From: Bradyrhizobium sp. ORS 285
GTDB taxonomy: Bacteria > Pseudomonadota > Alphaproteobacteria > Rhizobiales > Xanthobacteraceae
Reading direction: 5' to 3'
Assembly (NCBI RefSeq): GCF_900176205.1
Contig: NZ_LT859959.1
Span: 2,687,001 to 2,751,000, forward strand
DNA length: 64,000 nt
The translations under genes and the position numbers were made by a program. A model generated the notes under the pieces. The model was not told the origin of the DNA. It saw nothing but the letters and a program-made list of their open reading frames with translations, and made no database searches. Of this stretch, positions 16,975 through 25,499 are shown one piece after another. Within the stretch, counting starts at the first letter, position 1. Each line of letters begins with the position of its first letter.

Positions 16975-18936
16975 GTGGATATGCTGCTGGAACCTGTTAC
17001 GCTGCCGCCATTTCCGGAAGGCATCCGAATTTCGTTGAGGCAGATGCATCTTCTCCAGGCTCCCATGGGCGGCACCCTGGTGACCGGGGGCGCCACCTTC
17101 CGCGTGTTCGCGCCGCATGCCAAGGCGGTCTACGTGTCCGGCCCGTTCAACGACTGGGCGCAGGATGCGAGCTGCCGTCTCGCGCCGATCGGCAACGGCC
17201 ATTGGGCGATCTTCATCCCCGGCCTCAAGGACGGCGACGCCTACATGTACTTCGTCGAAGGCGAGGGCAATTCGGGCTACAAGCGCGATCCGCATGCGAG
17301 ACTGCTGACGGTCGATCCGCCGTTTCCGCAGGCGCATTCGGTGCTGCGCAATCCGCAAGCCTTTCCCTGGCACGACACCGATTTCACGCCGCCGCCCAGC
17401 AATGAGCTCGTGATCTATCAGCTTCATGTCGGCACGTTCGACATGAAGGCCGGCAACCCCGACGGCTGCTTCTTCGACGTCATCGAGCGCGTGCCGCATC
17501 TGAAGAAGCTCGGCGTCAACGCGATCGAGCTGTTGCCCGTGCAAGAATTCCCGTCGATGTTCAGCATGGGCTACAACGGCACCGACCTGTTCAGCCCGGA
17601 AACCGACTACGGCGAGCACGAGGATACGAATCTCGCGGCCTACTTCGCGCGCACCAACGAGATCCTGACGGCCGCGGGTGCCGCGCCTTACGCCGACATC
17701 GGCGTCGTCAGGCATTGCGACGACCAGCTGCGCGCGCTGATCGACGTCTGCCATGTTTATGGCATCGCCGTGCTGTTCGACGTCGTCTACAACCATGCCG
17801 GCGGCGGTTTCGACGAGGCCAGCATCTGGTTCTTCGACCGCCAGCCTTACGGCGATCCCAACCGGAGCCTGTATTTCACCGACCAGGGCTGGGCCGGCGG
17901 CCAGGTGTTTGCCTATTGGAACGCCGACGTGCGGCAGTACCTCGTCGACAACGCCATCATGTTCTATCGCGAATATCACGCCGACGGCCTGCGCTTCGAC
18001 GAGGTCAGCGTGATGGACCGCTTCGGCGGCTGGGCAACCTGTCAGCAGCTGACCGAGGCGTTGCGCGCGGAGAAGCCGGACGCGATCCAGATCGCCGAGT
18101 TCTGGCCGGTCAATCCATGGGTGGTAAAGGACATTGCGCAAGGCGGTGCTGGTTTCGACGCAACCTGGAGCGATGGCCTGCGGCTCGCCGTGCGCGGCGC
18201 CATTGCCAGTGCGGCCGGCGGAGCAGGGGCTCATGTCGCCATGCAGCCGATCGCCACTGCCATCGCCGATCTCGGCCTCGGCAACCGCTGGCGCGCGGTC
18301 AATTCGATCGAGAACCACGACATCGTCTATGCCGGCCGCGAGCCGCGCATCTCGCGTCTCGCCGATCCCATCGACAGCCGCTGCTGGTACGCCCGCAGCC
18401 GCTGTCGCGTCGCCACTGGTCTGTTGCTGACTGCGCCGGGCATCCCGATGCTGTTCATGGGCCAGGAGATGTTCGAGGACCGGCCGTGGAGCGACACGCC
18501 GAGCCTGGACACCACGATTCAGTGGGCGCTGCTCGACGGCGAGGACAAGATCACCGCGGACGCGATGCGCTTCACATCGGAGCTGATTGCCATCCGCCGC
18601 ACCCATCCGGCGCTGGCGGCCGAGGGCTGCGCCATCGTCCACGTCCACGACGCCAACCGCGTGCTCGCCTTCCACCGCTGGGACGGGCAGGGCGACGACG
18701 TCATCGTGATCGTCAGCCTGAGCGAAACGCCGTGGCGCGACTACGCGATCGGCTTTCCGGCGGCAGGGACGTGGCACGAGGTGTTCAACAGCGACGTCTA
18801 CGACAATTGGGTCAATCCGGGCGTGGTAGGCAACAACGGCGCGGTGAATGCGAACGGCCCCGCGCTGCACGGCCAGCCCAGCTCGGCCATGGTGACGATC
18901 CCGGCGAATGGCGTGCTGGTGTTCGCGCGGAAATGA
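16975..18936 (+). CDS. GH13 alpha-amylase-family protein, branching-enzyme-like
   Basis: The 653-residue protein starts at GTG after GGGGGGCGAG (an ATG two codons in is an alternative). Residues ~25-115 form a CBM48-like N-terminal domain (TFRVFAPHAKAVYVSGPFND). The catalytic barrel follows, with YQLHVGTF, the nucleophile block DGLRFDEVS (Asp near 341), the acid block IAEFW (Glu near 375) and the third acid in ENHD (~447). The C-terminal ~110 residues are an all-beta domain. This arrangement suits glycogen branching enzyme or a maltooligosyl-trehalose hydrolase-type enzyme. The sequence alone does not choose between them. No other glycogen gene is nearby. Confidence 0.85.
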   Translation: MDMLLEPVTLPPFPEGIRISLRQMHLLQAPMGGTLVTGGATFRVFAPHAKAVYVSGPFNDWAQDASCRLAPIGNGHWAIFIPGLKDGDAYMYFVEGEGNSGYKRDPHARLLTVDPPFPQAHSVLRNPQAFPWHDTDFTPPPSNELVIYQLHVGTFDMKAGNPDGCFFDVIERVPHLKKLGVNAIELLPVQEFPSMFSMGYNGTDLFSPETDYGEHEDTNLAAYFARTNEILTAAGAAPYADIGVVRHCDDQLRALIDVCHVYGIAVLFDVVYNHAGGGFDEASIWFFDRQPYGDPNRSLYFTDQGWAGGQVFAYWNADVRQYLVDNAIMFYREYHADGLRFDEVSVMDRFGGWATCQQLTEALRAEKPDAIQIAEFWPVNPWVVKDIAQGGAGFDATWSDGLRLAVRGAIASAAGGAGAHVAMQPIATAIADLGLGNRWRAVNSIENHDIVYAGREPRISRLADPIDSRCWYARSRCRVATGLLLTAPGIPMLFMGQEMFEDRPWSDTPSLDTTIQWALLDGEDKITADAMRFTSELIAIRRTHPALAAEGCAIVHVHDANRVLAFHRWDGQGDDVIVIVSLSETPWRDYAIGFPAAGTWHEVFNSDVYDNWVNPGVVGNNGAVNANGPALHGQPSSAMVTIPANGVLVFARK

Positions 18937-18940
18937 CTGC

Positions 18941-19023
18941 GTAGCCCGGATGAGCGCAGCGACATCCGGGTTCATCTCAACAGCGCGTGAGACCCCAGAT
19001 ATCGCTGCGCTCATCCGGGCTAC
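18941..19023. repeat. Palindromic repeat, GTAGCCCGGATGAGCG family (copy 2)
   Basis: A full copy: GTAGCCCGGATGAGCGCAGC at the left, GCTGCGCTCATCCGGGCTAC at the right. It begins five bases after the GH13 stop and is followed directly by two other repeat families. Confidence 0.85.
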
Positions 19024-19048
19024 GGCTGTTTGCGAGAGCATGAGGGCT

Positions 19049-19185
19049 GTAGGGTGGGCAAAGGCGCTGCACTGCTCTCCTCACGAATGAGATCGCAGAG
19101 GCGCCGTGCCCACCATTCTGCCGACGTGCTCGCGGATGCGCGGTGGGCACGCTGCCGCCTTTGGCGGCCGCTTTGCCCACCCTAC
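19049..19185. repeat. Intergenic palindromic repeat, GTAGGGTGGGCAAAG family (copy 2)
   Basis: Outer arms are GTAGGGTGGGCAAAGG and CTTTGCCCACCCTAC, with the inner pair GTGCCCACC / GGTGGGCAC. It sits between the convergent GH13 and NAD-kinase-like genes. Confidence 0.85.
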
Positions 19186-19236
19186 GGGTCCGAGCCGCAC
19201 GGCGATGTGTGAGAGATGGACGCCTGTCTCTCCACC

Positions 19237-19310
19237 GTCATTGCGAGCGTAGCGAAGCAATCCAGGATGATGGGCGGGACTCTGGATTGCTTCGCTGCGC
19301 TCGCAATGAC
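19237..19310. repeat. Palindromic repeat, GTCATTGCGAGCG family (copy 2)
   Basis: Left arm GTCATTGCGAGCGTAGCGAA then GCAATCC; right arm GGATTGCTTCGCTGCGCTCG then CAATGAC. Together with the two preceding repeats it fills most of the 422-base gap between convergent genes; no gene lies in the gap. Confidence 0.85.
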
Positions 19311-19358
19311 GTGGTGAGAGCGGCGCGCCCCATCGGCGAAGCAATTTGTAGAGGCAGA

Positions 19359-20288
19359 CTACACAATCAATCGCCCCTGTCGTTCCGCAATTCCGATCAC
19401 CGCCTCCGTCCCCGCATTGAAATCGAGATGATCCGCCTCGATGCCATCGGAGAAGATCACGCCGTTCTCGGGCATCAGCGAGCGCAGCCGCAAGGTCTCG
19501 GCACCATCGAGTCCGCCGCACACCAGTGAGGTCTGCGACGTCTTGCTCGGGAACGGCTCGCGGACGGCGAAACGGAGCGCGCGGGCGTCCCAGGGCAGGG
19601 CGGTGTAGTCGCCATCGCCATGGCTGCCATAGCTGTCGGCAATGGCCAGCGCGCCGGTGACGATGCTCTTGAACCAGGCGGTCGAGCCGAGGCCGGTTGC
19701 CACGATCAGGCCGCTGGACGACTGCCGCTCCTGGGCGTCGCGCGTGGCGATCTCGTAGCGCGCCGAGACATGCGTGCGCGCGCCGATGAAGAGGTCGTTG
19801 ACGGCGTACAGAACCTGGCCGTCGGCAAGGCTGGCGCGCGCCATGGTCACCGCCTTGGCCGCGCGCTTGTCGGCGGCGACCTCCGGCAGAAGGCTGGCGA
19901 GATCATCCGGCGCGAACGGCAGCAGCACGCCGTCATGGAGCTGCTTGTCCGGGTTGAGGCCGAGCAGCGGCTGGCCGTCGAGATATTTCATGGTATTGGC
20001 GACCAGCCCGTCGGGGCCGAGGGCCGCGACGATATCGGCGGGGCCGAAGATGAAGTTCGGCAGGAAGCCGCGGTCGATGATCTGGTAGCGCCCCCAGCGC
20101 TCCAAGGTCTGCGTCGCCGTGGCGCGCGCGGCCTGGTAGGCCGCGTGCTCGCGTTCGTAGTCGGAGAAGTCGGCGCCGAGATGCTCGACATAGAAGCGGG
20201 CCTGATCCGCGGTGAGGAACTTTGCGATCAGCTCCTCCAGCCGCGTTCTCCTGGTGACCAGCACCACCTTACGGTCACTGCCGGACAC
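19359..20288 (-). CDS. NAD-kinase-like protein (non-canonical)
   Basis: The 309-residue protein has two landmarks of the ATP-NAD kinase fold. The first is a glycine-rich loop LGPDGLVANTM (residues ~90-100) where kinases have GGDGT. The second is the C-terminal-domain block GLIVATGLGSTAWF (193-206), equivalent to the kinase (T/S)P-x-GSTAY motif, with NDLFIGARTHVS before it. The first Gly of GGDGT is replaced by Pro and the Thr by Leu, so it may not phosphorylate NAD. It is often the kind of gene labelled sugar kinase. Its start overlaps the end of the SPFH gene by 14 bases, so the two are coupled. Confidence 0.7.
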   Translation of the reverse strand: MSGSDRKVVLVTRRTRLEELIAKFLTADQARFYVEHLGADFSDYEREHAAYQAARATATQTLERWGRYQIIDRGFLPNFIFGPADIVAALGPDGLVANTMKYLDGQPLLGLNPDKQLHDGVLLPFAPDDLASLLPEVAADKRAAKAVTMARASLADGQVLYAVNDLFIGARTHVSARYEIATRDAQERQSSSGLIVATGLGSTAWFKSIVTGALAIADSYGSHGDGDYTALPWDARALRFAVREPFPSKTSQTSLVCGGLDGAETLRLRSLMPENGVIFSDGIEADHLDFNAGTEAVIGIAERQGRLIV

Positions 20289-21312
20289 GGGGCGCCTCCG
20301 CGGGCTTCTGCATCAGGCTGTTCAGCAGCTCCGGCGAGACGTTGAGCTGGCCGATCTTCTCGGCCTTTTCGGCCAATCCAGAGAACGCCTGCGCGATCAG
20401 CTGGCCCGGCTGCATGCCGGTCGCCGCCAGCGCCTGGATCACGCGGGTGTCGACGCCCTCGAAGATCTTCATCAGCGCGCCGACGCGATAGGCTTCTGCA
20501 TCCGCCAAGGTGCGGGTGTTCGCCGCGTTCAAGGAGACGAAGTCCTTGCGCTTGGCCTCCAGCCCGATGTCGGCGACCATGCCGGCCTCGCGCAGCTCAT
20601 TCTTCTTCGCCGCGACGCTGGCCTCCGCGTCCATCTGCGTCTCGCGGATCGACCGCTTCTTCTGCTCGACCGCGATCTCGGTATCGAGCTCGCTCTCGCG
20701 GATGGCGCGCTCACGTTCGACCGCGAAATTGCGCCGGGCGAAGATGGCCTCGTCGGCGGTCTTCAGGATCGCCTCGCGGGCTTCCGCTTCCAGCGCCTTG
20801 GCGGTCTCCGGCGTCGGCTTCACCGCGCGCACGGCGACGCCGAGGATCTCCAGACCCAGCGCATCGATATCGGCGCGTTGCTTCAACCCGGTCGCGATCG
20901 CCTCGGCAATGCGGTCGGAGGCGCGCAGCGCTTCCTTCAAGGTCATGTCCTTGACCGCCTGCTGCGCCAGCACCTCGACCGCGCCCAGCACGCGCTGCGG
21001 CAGCTCCTCGGGGTCATCGGATTCGTACGACTTGCCGTCGCGCTTCAGCGTGAAGTTCAGCATCGCCGCTGCCTTCTTCGGCTCACCGATGCGGTAGGTG
21101 ACCTGGCCCTGGATCGTCAGCGTCTGAAAGTCGCGGGCGATCTGCTGGAAGATGAACGCGGCATCGCGGCTGCCGATCGGGATCGCGACCAGCGAGGTGG
21201 CGGGTCCGTAATAGAAGGTGGAGAGCCCGGCGCCTTCCTCGACGATCGCGCCGGCGCGGTACTTGAGCAGGTAGGTGGTGGGCTGGGCCTTGATGAAACG
21301 CAAGCCGAACAT
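20275..21312 (-). CDS. SPFH/band-7 domain protein without obvious membrane helix
   Basis: The 345-residue protein carries an SPFH (stomatin/prohibitin) domain over residues ~20-200 (LSTFYYGPATSLVAIPIG, then FQTLTIQGQVTYRIGEPKKA). A long charged helical region (~195-290, many Ala/Glu/Arg, likely coiled coil) and a C-terminal tail follow. No N-terminal hydrophobic helix is visible, unlike flotillins and HflK/C, so it is probably soluble or peripherally bound. SPFH proteins oligomerise into rings or cages. Coupling to a NAD-kinase-like protein and divergence from an NrtR-like regulator suggest a nucleotide-linked stress assembly (inference). GGAGG precedes the ATG. Confidence 0.85.
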   Translation of the reverse strand: MFGLRFIKAQPTTYLLKYRAGAIVEEGAGLSTFYYGPATSLVAIPIGSRDAAFIFQQIARDFQTLTIQGQVTYRIGEPKKAAAMLNFTLKRDGKSYESDDPEELPQRVLGAVEVLAQQAVKDMTLKEALRASDRIAEAIATGLKQRADIDALGLEILGVAVRAVKPTPETAKALEAEAREAILKTADEAIFARRNFAVERERAIRESELDTEIAVEQKKRSIRETQMDAEASVAAKKNELREAGMVADIGLEAKRKDFVSLNAANTRTLADAEAYRVGALMKIFEGVDTRVIQALAATGMQPGQLIAQAFSGLAEKAEKIGQLNVSPELLNSLMQKPAEAPRVRQ

Positions 21313-21350
21313 GGCGGCCTCCTGTGGTTCGATGGCGTAAGTGTGTCACG

Positions 21351-21395
21351 CCAACTAAGTAAGTTGGACAGTACAACTAAGCATGCTAGTGTCAA
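21351..21395. promoter_or_regulatory. Overlapping divergent promoters with CCAACT/AGTTGG operator
   Basis: Plus strand: TTGGAC (21364-21369), 17 bases, TAGTGT (21387-21392), towards the Nudix-type gene. Minus strand: TTGACA (read from 21395-21390), 16 bases, TACTGT (21373-21368), towards the SPFH gene. The inverted repeat CCAACT-N5-AGTTGG (21351-21367) and a further CAACT half-site (21374-21378) overlay the minus -10. This would let one repressor close both promoters. Confidence 0.55.
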
Positions 21396-21420
21396 GGGGC
21401 AAAATCGAGGGGATGGTGGT

Positions 21421-22173
21421 ATGGCAGGACGGCAGGGGCAGGGCGGTGGATCAGGGGATCAGGCGGGTGGCAAGAGGGCCGGGCTGGATTTCCCGCGGCC
21501 CCTGACCACCGTCGACATCGTCATCTTCACGATCCGGCTGGAGGCGCTGCACGTCCTGCTGGTGCGTCGCGGCCATGCCGACGGGGAGCCGTTTCCGGAC
21601 GCCTTCGCGCTGCCCGGCGGCTTCGTCGACGTGACCAGGGATGCCGACCTCGCCGCCTGCGCCGGGCGCAAGCTCGCCGAGAAGACCGGCGTCGTCAGCC
21701 CCTATCTGGAGCAACTCGGCAGCTGGGGCAGCGCCACGCGCGACCCCCGCGGCTGGTCGGCGACCCATGCCTATTTCGCGCTGATCCCCGCCTCAGCAGC
21801 GGAAAAGACCCTGGCGGCCGATGCGCAATGGTTTCCGCTTGAGGGCAGCACCGTGAAGCCGAAGCTCGCCTTCGATCATGCCGAGATCCTGCATGCCGCC
21901 GTGCAGCGGCTGCGTAATAAGGTCGAGTATACCTCGCTCCCGGCCTATCTGATGCCGGAGGAGTTCACTCTGCCCGAGCTGCAGCGGACCTATGAGATCG
22001 TGCTCGATCGTCCGCTGGAGAAGAGCGCGTTCCGCACCCGCATGCTCTCGGCCGACCTGATCGAGCCGATCGACAAGATGCGCAAGGGCCCGAACCGGCC
22101 GGCGCAGCTCTACCGGCTGAAGAAGGCCGCCGCGCCGGTGTATTTCGCGCGAACGTTCAACGCGCCGGAGTGA
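21421..22173 (+). CDS. NrtR-like Nudix / winged-helix regulator
   Basis: The ATG at 21421 gives a 250-residue protein; the open frame upstream is antisense to the SPFH gene and is discounted. Residues ~30-160 are a Nudix domain (TTVDIVIFTIRLEALHVLLV, FALPGGFVDV). Its Nudix box reads RKLAEKTG where active enzymes have RE-x2-EE-x-G. Residues ~175-245 are a winged-helix-like domain (EEFTLPELQRTYEIVLDRPL, FRTRML), as in NrtR repressors, which sense ADP-ribose or NAD metabolites. The loss of metal-binding Glu residues fits a sensor rather than a hydrolase. It likely regulates the divergent SPFH/NAD-kinase-like pair. Confidence 0.8.
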   Translation: MAGRQGQGGGSGDQAGGKRAGLDFPRPLTTVDIVIFTIRLEALHVLLVRRGHADGEPFPDAFALPGGFVDVTRDADLAACAGRKLAEKTGVVSPYLEQLGSWGSATRDPRGWSATHAYFALIPASAAEKTLAADAQWFPLEGSTVKPKLAFDHAEILHAAVQRLRNKVEYTSLPAYLMPEEFTLPELQRTYEIVLDRPLEKSAFRTRMLSADLIEPIDKMRKGPNRPAQLYRLKKAAAPVYFARTFNAPE

Positions 22174-22180
22174 CGTTCCC

Positions 22181-22276
22181 ATAGCCCGCATGAGCGCAGC
22201 GACATGCGGGATTCTACGCGCCGTGAGGGGGCGGCCCGTCTGCCTCGCCACCGTCATTGCGAGCGCAGCGACCTGC
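22181..22276. repeat. Composite of two partial palindromic repeats
   Basis: A half copy of the CCCGGATGAGCG family (ATAGCCCGCATGAGCGCAGC, 22181-22213, with the compensating change GACATGCGGG) is followed by the left half of the GTCATTGCGAGCGCAGCGA family. The latter runs straight into GCGCTCATC of the first family. The right arm of the second family is missing. Confidence 0.6.
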
Positions 22277-22294
22277 GCTGCGCTCATCGGTCGG

Positions 22295-22849
22295 TCAGGC
22301 CGAGAAATCCACCACCAGCGACTTGCTTGTCGAACTCGACGAGGTACTTCCGTTGGCGCTGTAGGACGACGTCTTGCTGCTGTTCGAGCTCTGTAGCGCC
22401 TCGAGCAGCTTCTTCAGAAGCTCTTCGACCTGAGACGAGGAGTCCGAGGACGTCGATGACGAGGTGCTCGACGTCGTGTCGGTGCCGGAATCATCGCTCG
22501 GCGGCGGACCGCCGGCGCCACCAGGACCGCCGGAGAAGGCATTGGCGAACACGTTTTTCAGCTCGCTCGCCTGGTCGGAGGTGAGCTTGCCGCTGTCGAC
22601 CTCGCTCTGGATGAGATCGTCGATCTTCGACTGCATCTCCTTGGGCGACGGCGGCGTGGAGCTCGTCGATGAGGAGGACGAGCTACTGCTGCCGCTCTGT
22701 AGAGCGGAATCGATATCGTCGAGCGCCGAGGACAGCGCGGTCTGGTCCGTCGAGCTGACCTTGCCGGCGGAGACTTCCTTGGTGAGCTCCTGCTTGAGCA
22801 AATCGAGCGGCGAGTAGCCACTCATGGAGGAGGCAGAGATCGACGTCAT
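22295..22849 (-). CDS. Ser/Thr-rich low-complexity protein, possibly secreted
   Basis: The ATG at 22849 follows CGGAGC; the frame is open for 40 more codons but those look non-coding. The 184-residue protein has two short amphipathic segments of similar plan (SPLDLLKQELTKEVSAGKVS and IDDLIQSEVDSGKLTSDQAS), each followed by A/S-L-x-N/D. These are separated and followed by long Ser/Thr tracts, including runs of eight or more Ser and a Gly/Pro patch. The protein ends in KSLVVDFSA. No signal peptide is present. Similar Ser-rich proteins are common in Bradyrhizobium; function unknown. A type I-type C-terminal export signal is conceivable but not shown. Confidence 0.6.
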   Translation of the reverse strand: MTSISASSMSGYSPLDLLKQELTKEVSAGKVSSTDQTALSSALDDIDSALQSGSSSSSSSSTSSTPPSPKEMQSKIDDLIQSEVDSGKLTSDQASELKNVFANAFSGGPGGAGGPPPSDDSGTDTTSSTSSSTSSDSSSQVEELLKKLLEALQSSNSSKTSSYSANGSTSSSSTSKSLVVDFSA

Positions 22850-23093
22850 GACGTGCTCCGATGGTTGTGACATCAAACCTGCATCCAGCTGTTGATCGGA
22901 GCGCTTAACAGCTTCTTGTGCTGTATGTCCCGATGTGTCCGGAGCCAGGCTGCACACAAAACGAAGCAAGAAAGTAGGCCGACCCCGTGTTTTTGCGGGG
23001 CGTTCGCAAGTGTGGCTACGAAGGGCGCCAGACGAATTATTAAGGACGAGCGGTGAAAGTAGCTCCGGAGAATTTCGGGGTGGAATTGATCAG

Positions 23094-25193
23094 ATGCGAT
23101 TGCTCGACGGCCTGACCATACGAACCGTTCTCGGCTTGATCATCGGCGCGCTGGCGCTGCTGTTGATCGGCAGTCTCGCCACCGGCCTGGTGGATGCGCT
23201 CGGCCGCTATCAGTCGGCGCAGCGGATCGCGCGGCTCGCAGGCGCCGACCAGCAGCTGTTCAACACGCTGATCGGCTTCCGGCTCGAGCGCGGCACCTTC
23301 CTGGCCACGCTGGCCGCGGACGGGACCGCCGACCAGGCCGCCGACACCCGCATCTCGACCAATCGCCAGATTTCCGAGACGGCCTACAAGCAGGTGCAGG
23401 ACGCGCTGTCCGGCGTTGCCGACGCCAAGATCGTGAGCCGGCTGAGCACGCTCGTCGCGACACACGACCGCCTGGCCGCGTTGCGCGGCGATGCCGAGCG
23501 CGCCATCCACCAGCCCAAGGCGTCGCGCGACATGCAGGTCGTGGACTCCTTCCGCAAGGCCGCGCAGGACTATCTCGATGCGCTGCTCGTCATCGCCGCC
23601 GACCTCGAGGAGACGATGAAGCTCGCCGACCCCGCCGTCGATCAGATGGTCAACGTCAAGCAGTCGGCCTGGGCGGCACGCAATTTCGGCGGCCAGTTCG
23701 CGATCAAGATCGAGAACGCCGCGGCTTCGGGTAAGCCGTGGAGCGTCGCCGAGATCGTCGCGGGCGCCGAGGATTCCGGACGGCAGGCGCAGGCGTGGAG
23801 CCAGGTGCTGACGGCCGCAGCGCGGCCCGATGCGCCTGCTGCGCTGGTCGATGCCGTCAACCGCTCCAAGCAGGCGGACGCGACCGCGATGGCCGAGCAG
23901 CAGGGCGGACTCGTCAAGGCGCTGCGCAACAACCAGAGCATCGACTTCAAGTTCGCCGAACTGTCGAAGCTCAACACCGCGCTGCTGTCCTACAGCGTCG
24001 ATGCCGCGAATGCGGCGCTGGCCGAGATGGTCGCGGTCGCCGGCCGCCGGATCAGCGAGGCGCGCGAGAGCCTCGTCATCAATGCCGTGATGATGGGCAT
24101 CGCGCTCGCCGTGGCGCTGGTCGGCATGATCGTGGTGCAGAGCCGCATCTCGGCGGCGATCCGCTCTTTGGCCGCGGCGATGCAGCGCCTGGCCGCTCGC
24201 GACTATACGATCGAGCTCACCGGGCTCGACCGTCGCGACGAGATCGGTGAGATGTCGCGCACGGTCGCCGTATTCAAGGACAGCATGATCACCGGCGACC
24301 AGCTCGCGAGCGAGAAGGATGCCGCGCAGGCGCGGCGCGAGCAGCGCCAGGCCGCCGTCGACGCGCTGATCCGGGAGTTCGAGGCGACCGTCACCGCCTC
24401 GCTGCAGACGCTGACCTCGGCCTCCACTGAGTTGAACGCCACGGCGCAATCGATGTCGACGACCGCCGACCAGGGCCGCCAGAAGGCCTCGTCGGTCGCC
24501 GACGTGTCGCAGCGCGCCTCGGGCAACGTCCAGATGGTGGCGGCGGCGACCGAGGAATTGTCGGCCTCGATCAGCGAGATCAGCCGCCAGGTGACCGAGT
24601 CGACCTCGATCGCGAGCGCGGCCGCCACGCAGGCCGAGAAGACCAATGACGAGGTGCGGGCGCTGTCGGATGCGGCGCAGCGGATCGGCGACGTCGTCGC
24701 GCTGATCAGCGGCATTGCCGAGCAGACCAACCTTTTGGCGCTGAACGCGACCATCGAGGCGGCGCGCGCCGGCGAGGCCGGCAAGGGCTTTGCCGTGGTC
24801 GCCGCCGAGGTCAAGACGCTCGCCAACCAGACCGCCAAGGCGACCGAGGAGATCACCTCGCAGGTCGCCGGCATTCAGAGCGCGACCAAGGCCTCGGTCG
24901 ACGCCATCCAGGCGATCTCCTCGACCATCCACCGCGTCAACCAGATTGCGGCGGCCATCGCGGCGGCAGTGGAGCAGCAGGGCGCTGCGACCCGCGAGAT
25001 CGCCCGCAACGTGCAGCAGGCATCGGAAGGAACCAACGCCGTGTCGCACAACATCTCCAGCGTCTCGGAAGCGACCGCCGCCACCGGCCAGGCCGCCGGC
25101 GGGGTGCTGGACTCGGTGCGGACGCTGTCGAAGCTGTCGGCCGATCTGCGCCACGACGTCGACCAGTTCGTGACCCAGCTGCGCGCGGCGTAG
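23094..25193 (+). CDS. Methyl-accepting chemotaxis protein
   Basis: The start is the ATG ([16 protein letters not shown]), which opens a first membrane helix at ~10-35. A ~290-residue periplasmic, mostly helical sensor follows ([20 protein letters not shown] resembles nitrate/nitrite-sensing-type helical bundles). TM2 is at ~325-350, HAMP at ~350-400 ([20 protein letters not shown]), and the signalling hairpin tip is [20 protein letters not shown] (~542-561). The total is 699 residues. It signals through CheA/CheW to flagella. No other chemotaxis genes are near, so it is an orphan receptor. The frame stays open upstream to 22935, but the earlier starts would add a non-membrane N-terminus. Confidence 0.95.
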   Translation: MRLLDGLTIRTVLGLIIGALALLLIGSLATGLVDALGRYQSAQRIARLAGADQQLFNTLIGFRLERGTFLATLAADGTADQAADTRISTNRQISETAYKQVQDALSGVADAKIVSRLSTLVATHDRLAALRGDAERAIHQPKASRDMQVVDSFRKAAQDYLDALLVIAADLEETMKLADPAVDQMVNVKQSAWAARNFGGQFAIKIENAAASGKPWSVAEIVAGAEDSGRQAQAWSQVLTAAARPDAPAALVDAVNRSKQADATAMAEQQGGLVKALRNNQSIDFKFAELSKLNTALLSYSVDAANAALAEMVAVAGRRISEARESLVINAVMMGIALAVALVGMIVVQSRISAAIRSLAAAMQRLAARDYTIELTGLDRRDEIGEMSRTVAVFKDSMITGDQLASEKDAAQARREQRQAAVDALIREFEATVTASLQTLTSASTELNATAQSMSTTADQGRQKASSVADVSQRASGNVQMVAAATEELSASISEISRQVTESTSIASAAATQAEKTNDEVRALSDAAQRIGDVVALISGIAEQTNLLALNATIEAARAGEAGKGFAVVAAEVKTLANQTAKATEEITSQVAGIQSATKASVDAIQAISSTIHRVNQIAAAIAAAVEQQGAATREIARNVQQASEGTNAVSHNISSVSEATAATGQAAGGVLDSVRTLSKLSADLRHDVDQFVTQLRAA

Positions 25194-25251
25194 CGCTCTC
25201 ATCCGCGCAGCGGGAGGTGAAGCCCGCCCGCCGGTCGCCCCTGCCACAGGT

Positions 25252-25353
25252 GTCATTCCGGGCGCGCCTAGCGCGAGCCCGGAATTCATCGGGCGGCACA
25301 CTGTGCGGAGGAATGGATTCCGGGTTCGTGCTGCGCGCACGCCTCGGAATGAC
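25252..25353. repeat. Palindromic repeat, GTCATTCCGGGCGCG family
   Basis: GTCATTCCGGGCGCGCCTAG ... CGCGAGCCCGGAATTC forms one hairpin. GGAATGGATTCCGGGTTCG ... GCGCACGCCTCGGAATGAC closes the element with the inverse of its first bases. It lies in the 306-base gap between the chemotaxis receptor and the CoA-transferase; nothing else is seen there except the ribosome-binding site GGAGG at 25490. Confidence 0.75.
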
Positions 25354-25499
25354 GACCTCACGGGCATATGTCCTTGATCGGCAAGGCCGCATGCCGAGAG
25401 CGCAGTGCTCCAGCCCGTGAAATGGTGTATCCGCGAGTGACTGGCGGCGCGCCCTGCGGGCATGTCCGCCACAAGGAATAACACTCCCGGAGGAACTCC

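Noticed and set aside
20212..21420. N-terminal extension of the NrtR-like gene by ~400 codons
   Set aside because: The extension is antisense to the SPFH gene; the Nudix domain begins soon after the ATG at 21421, which has a promoter in front.
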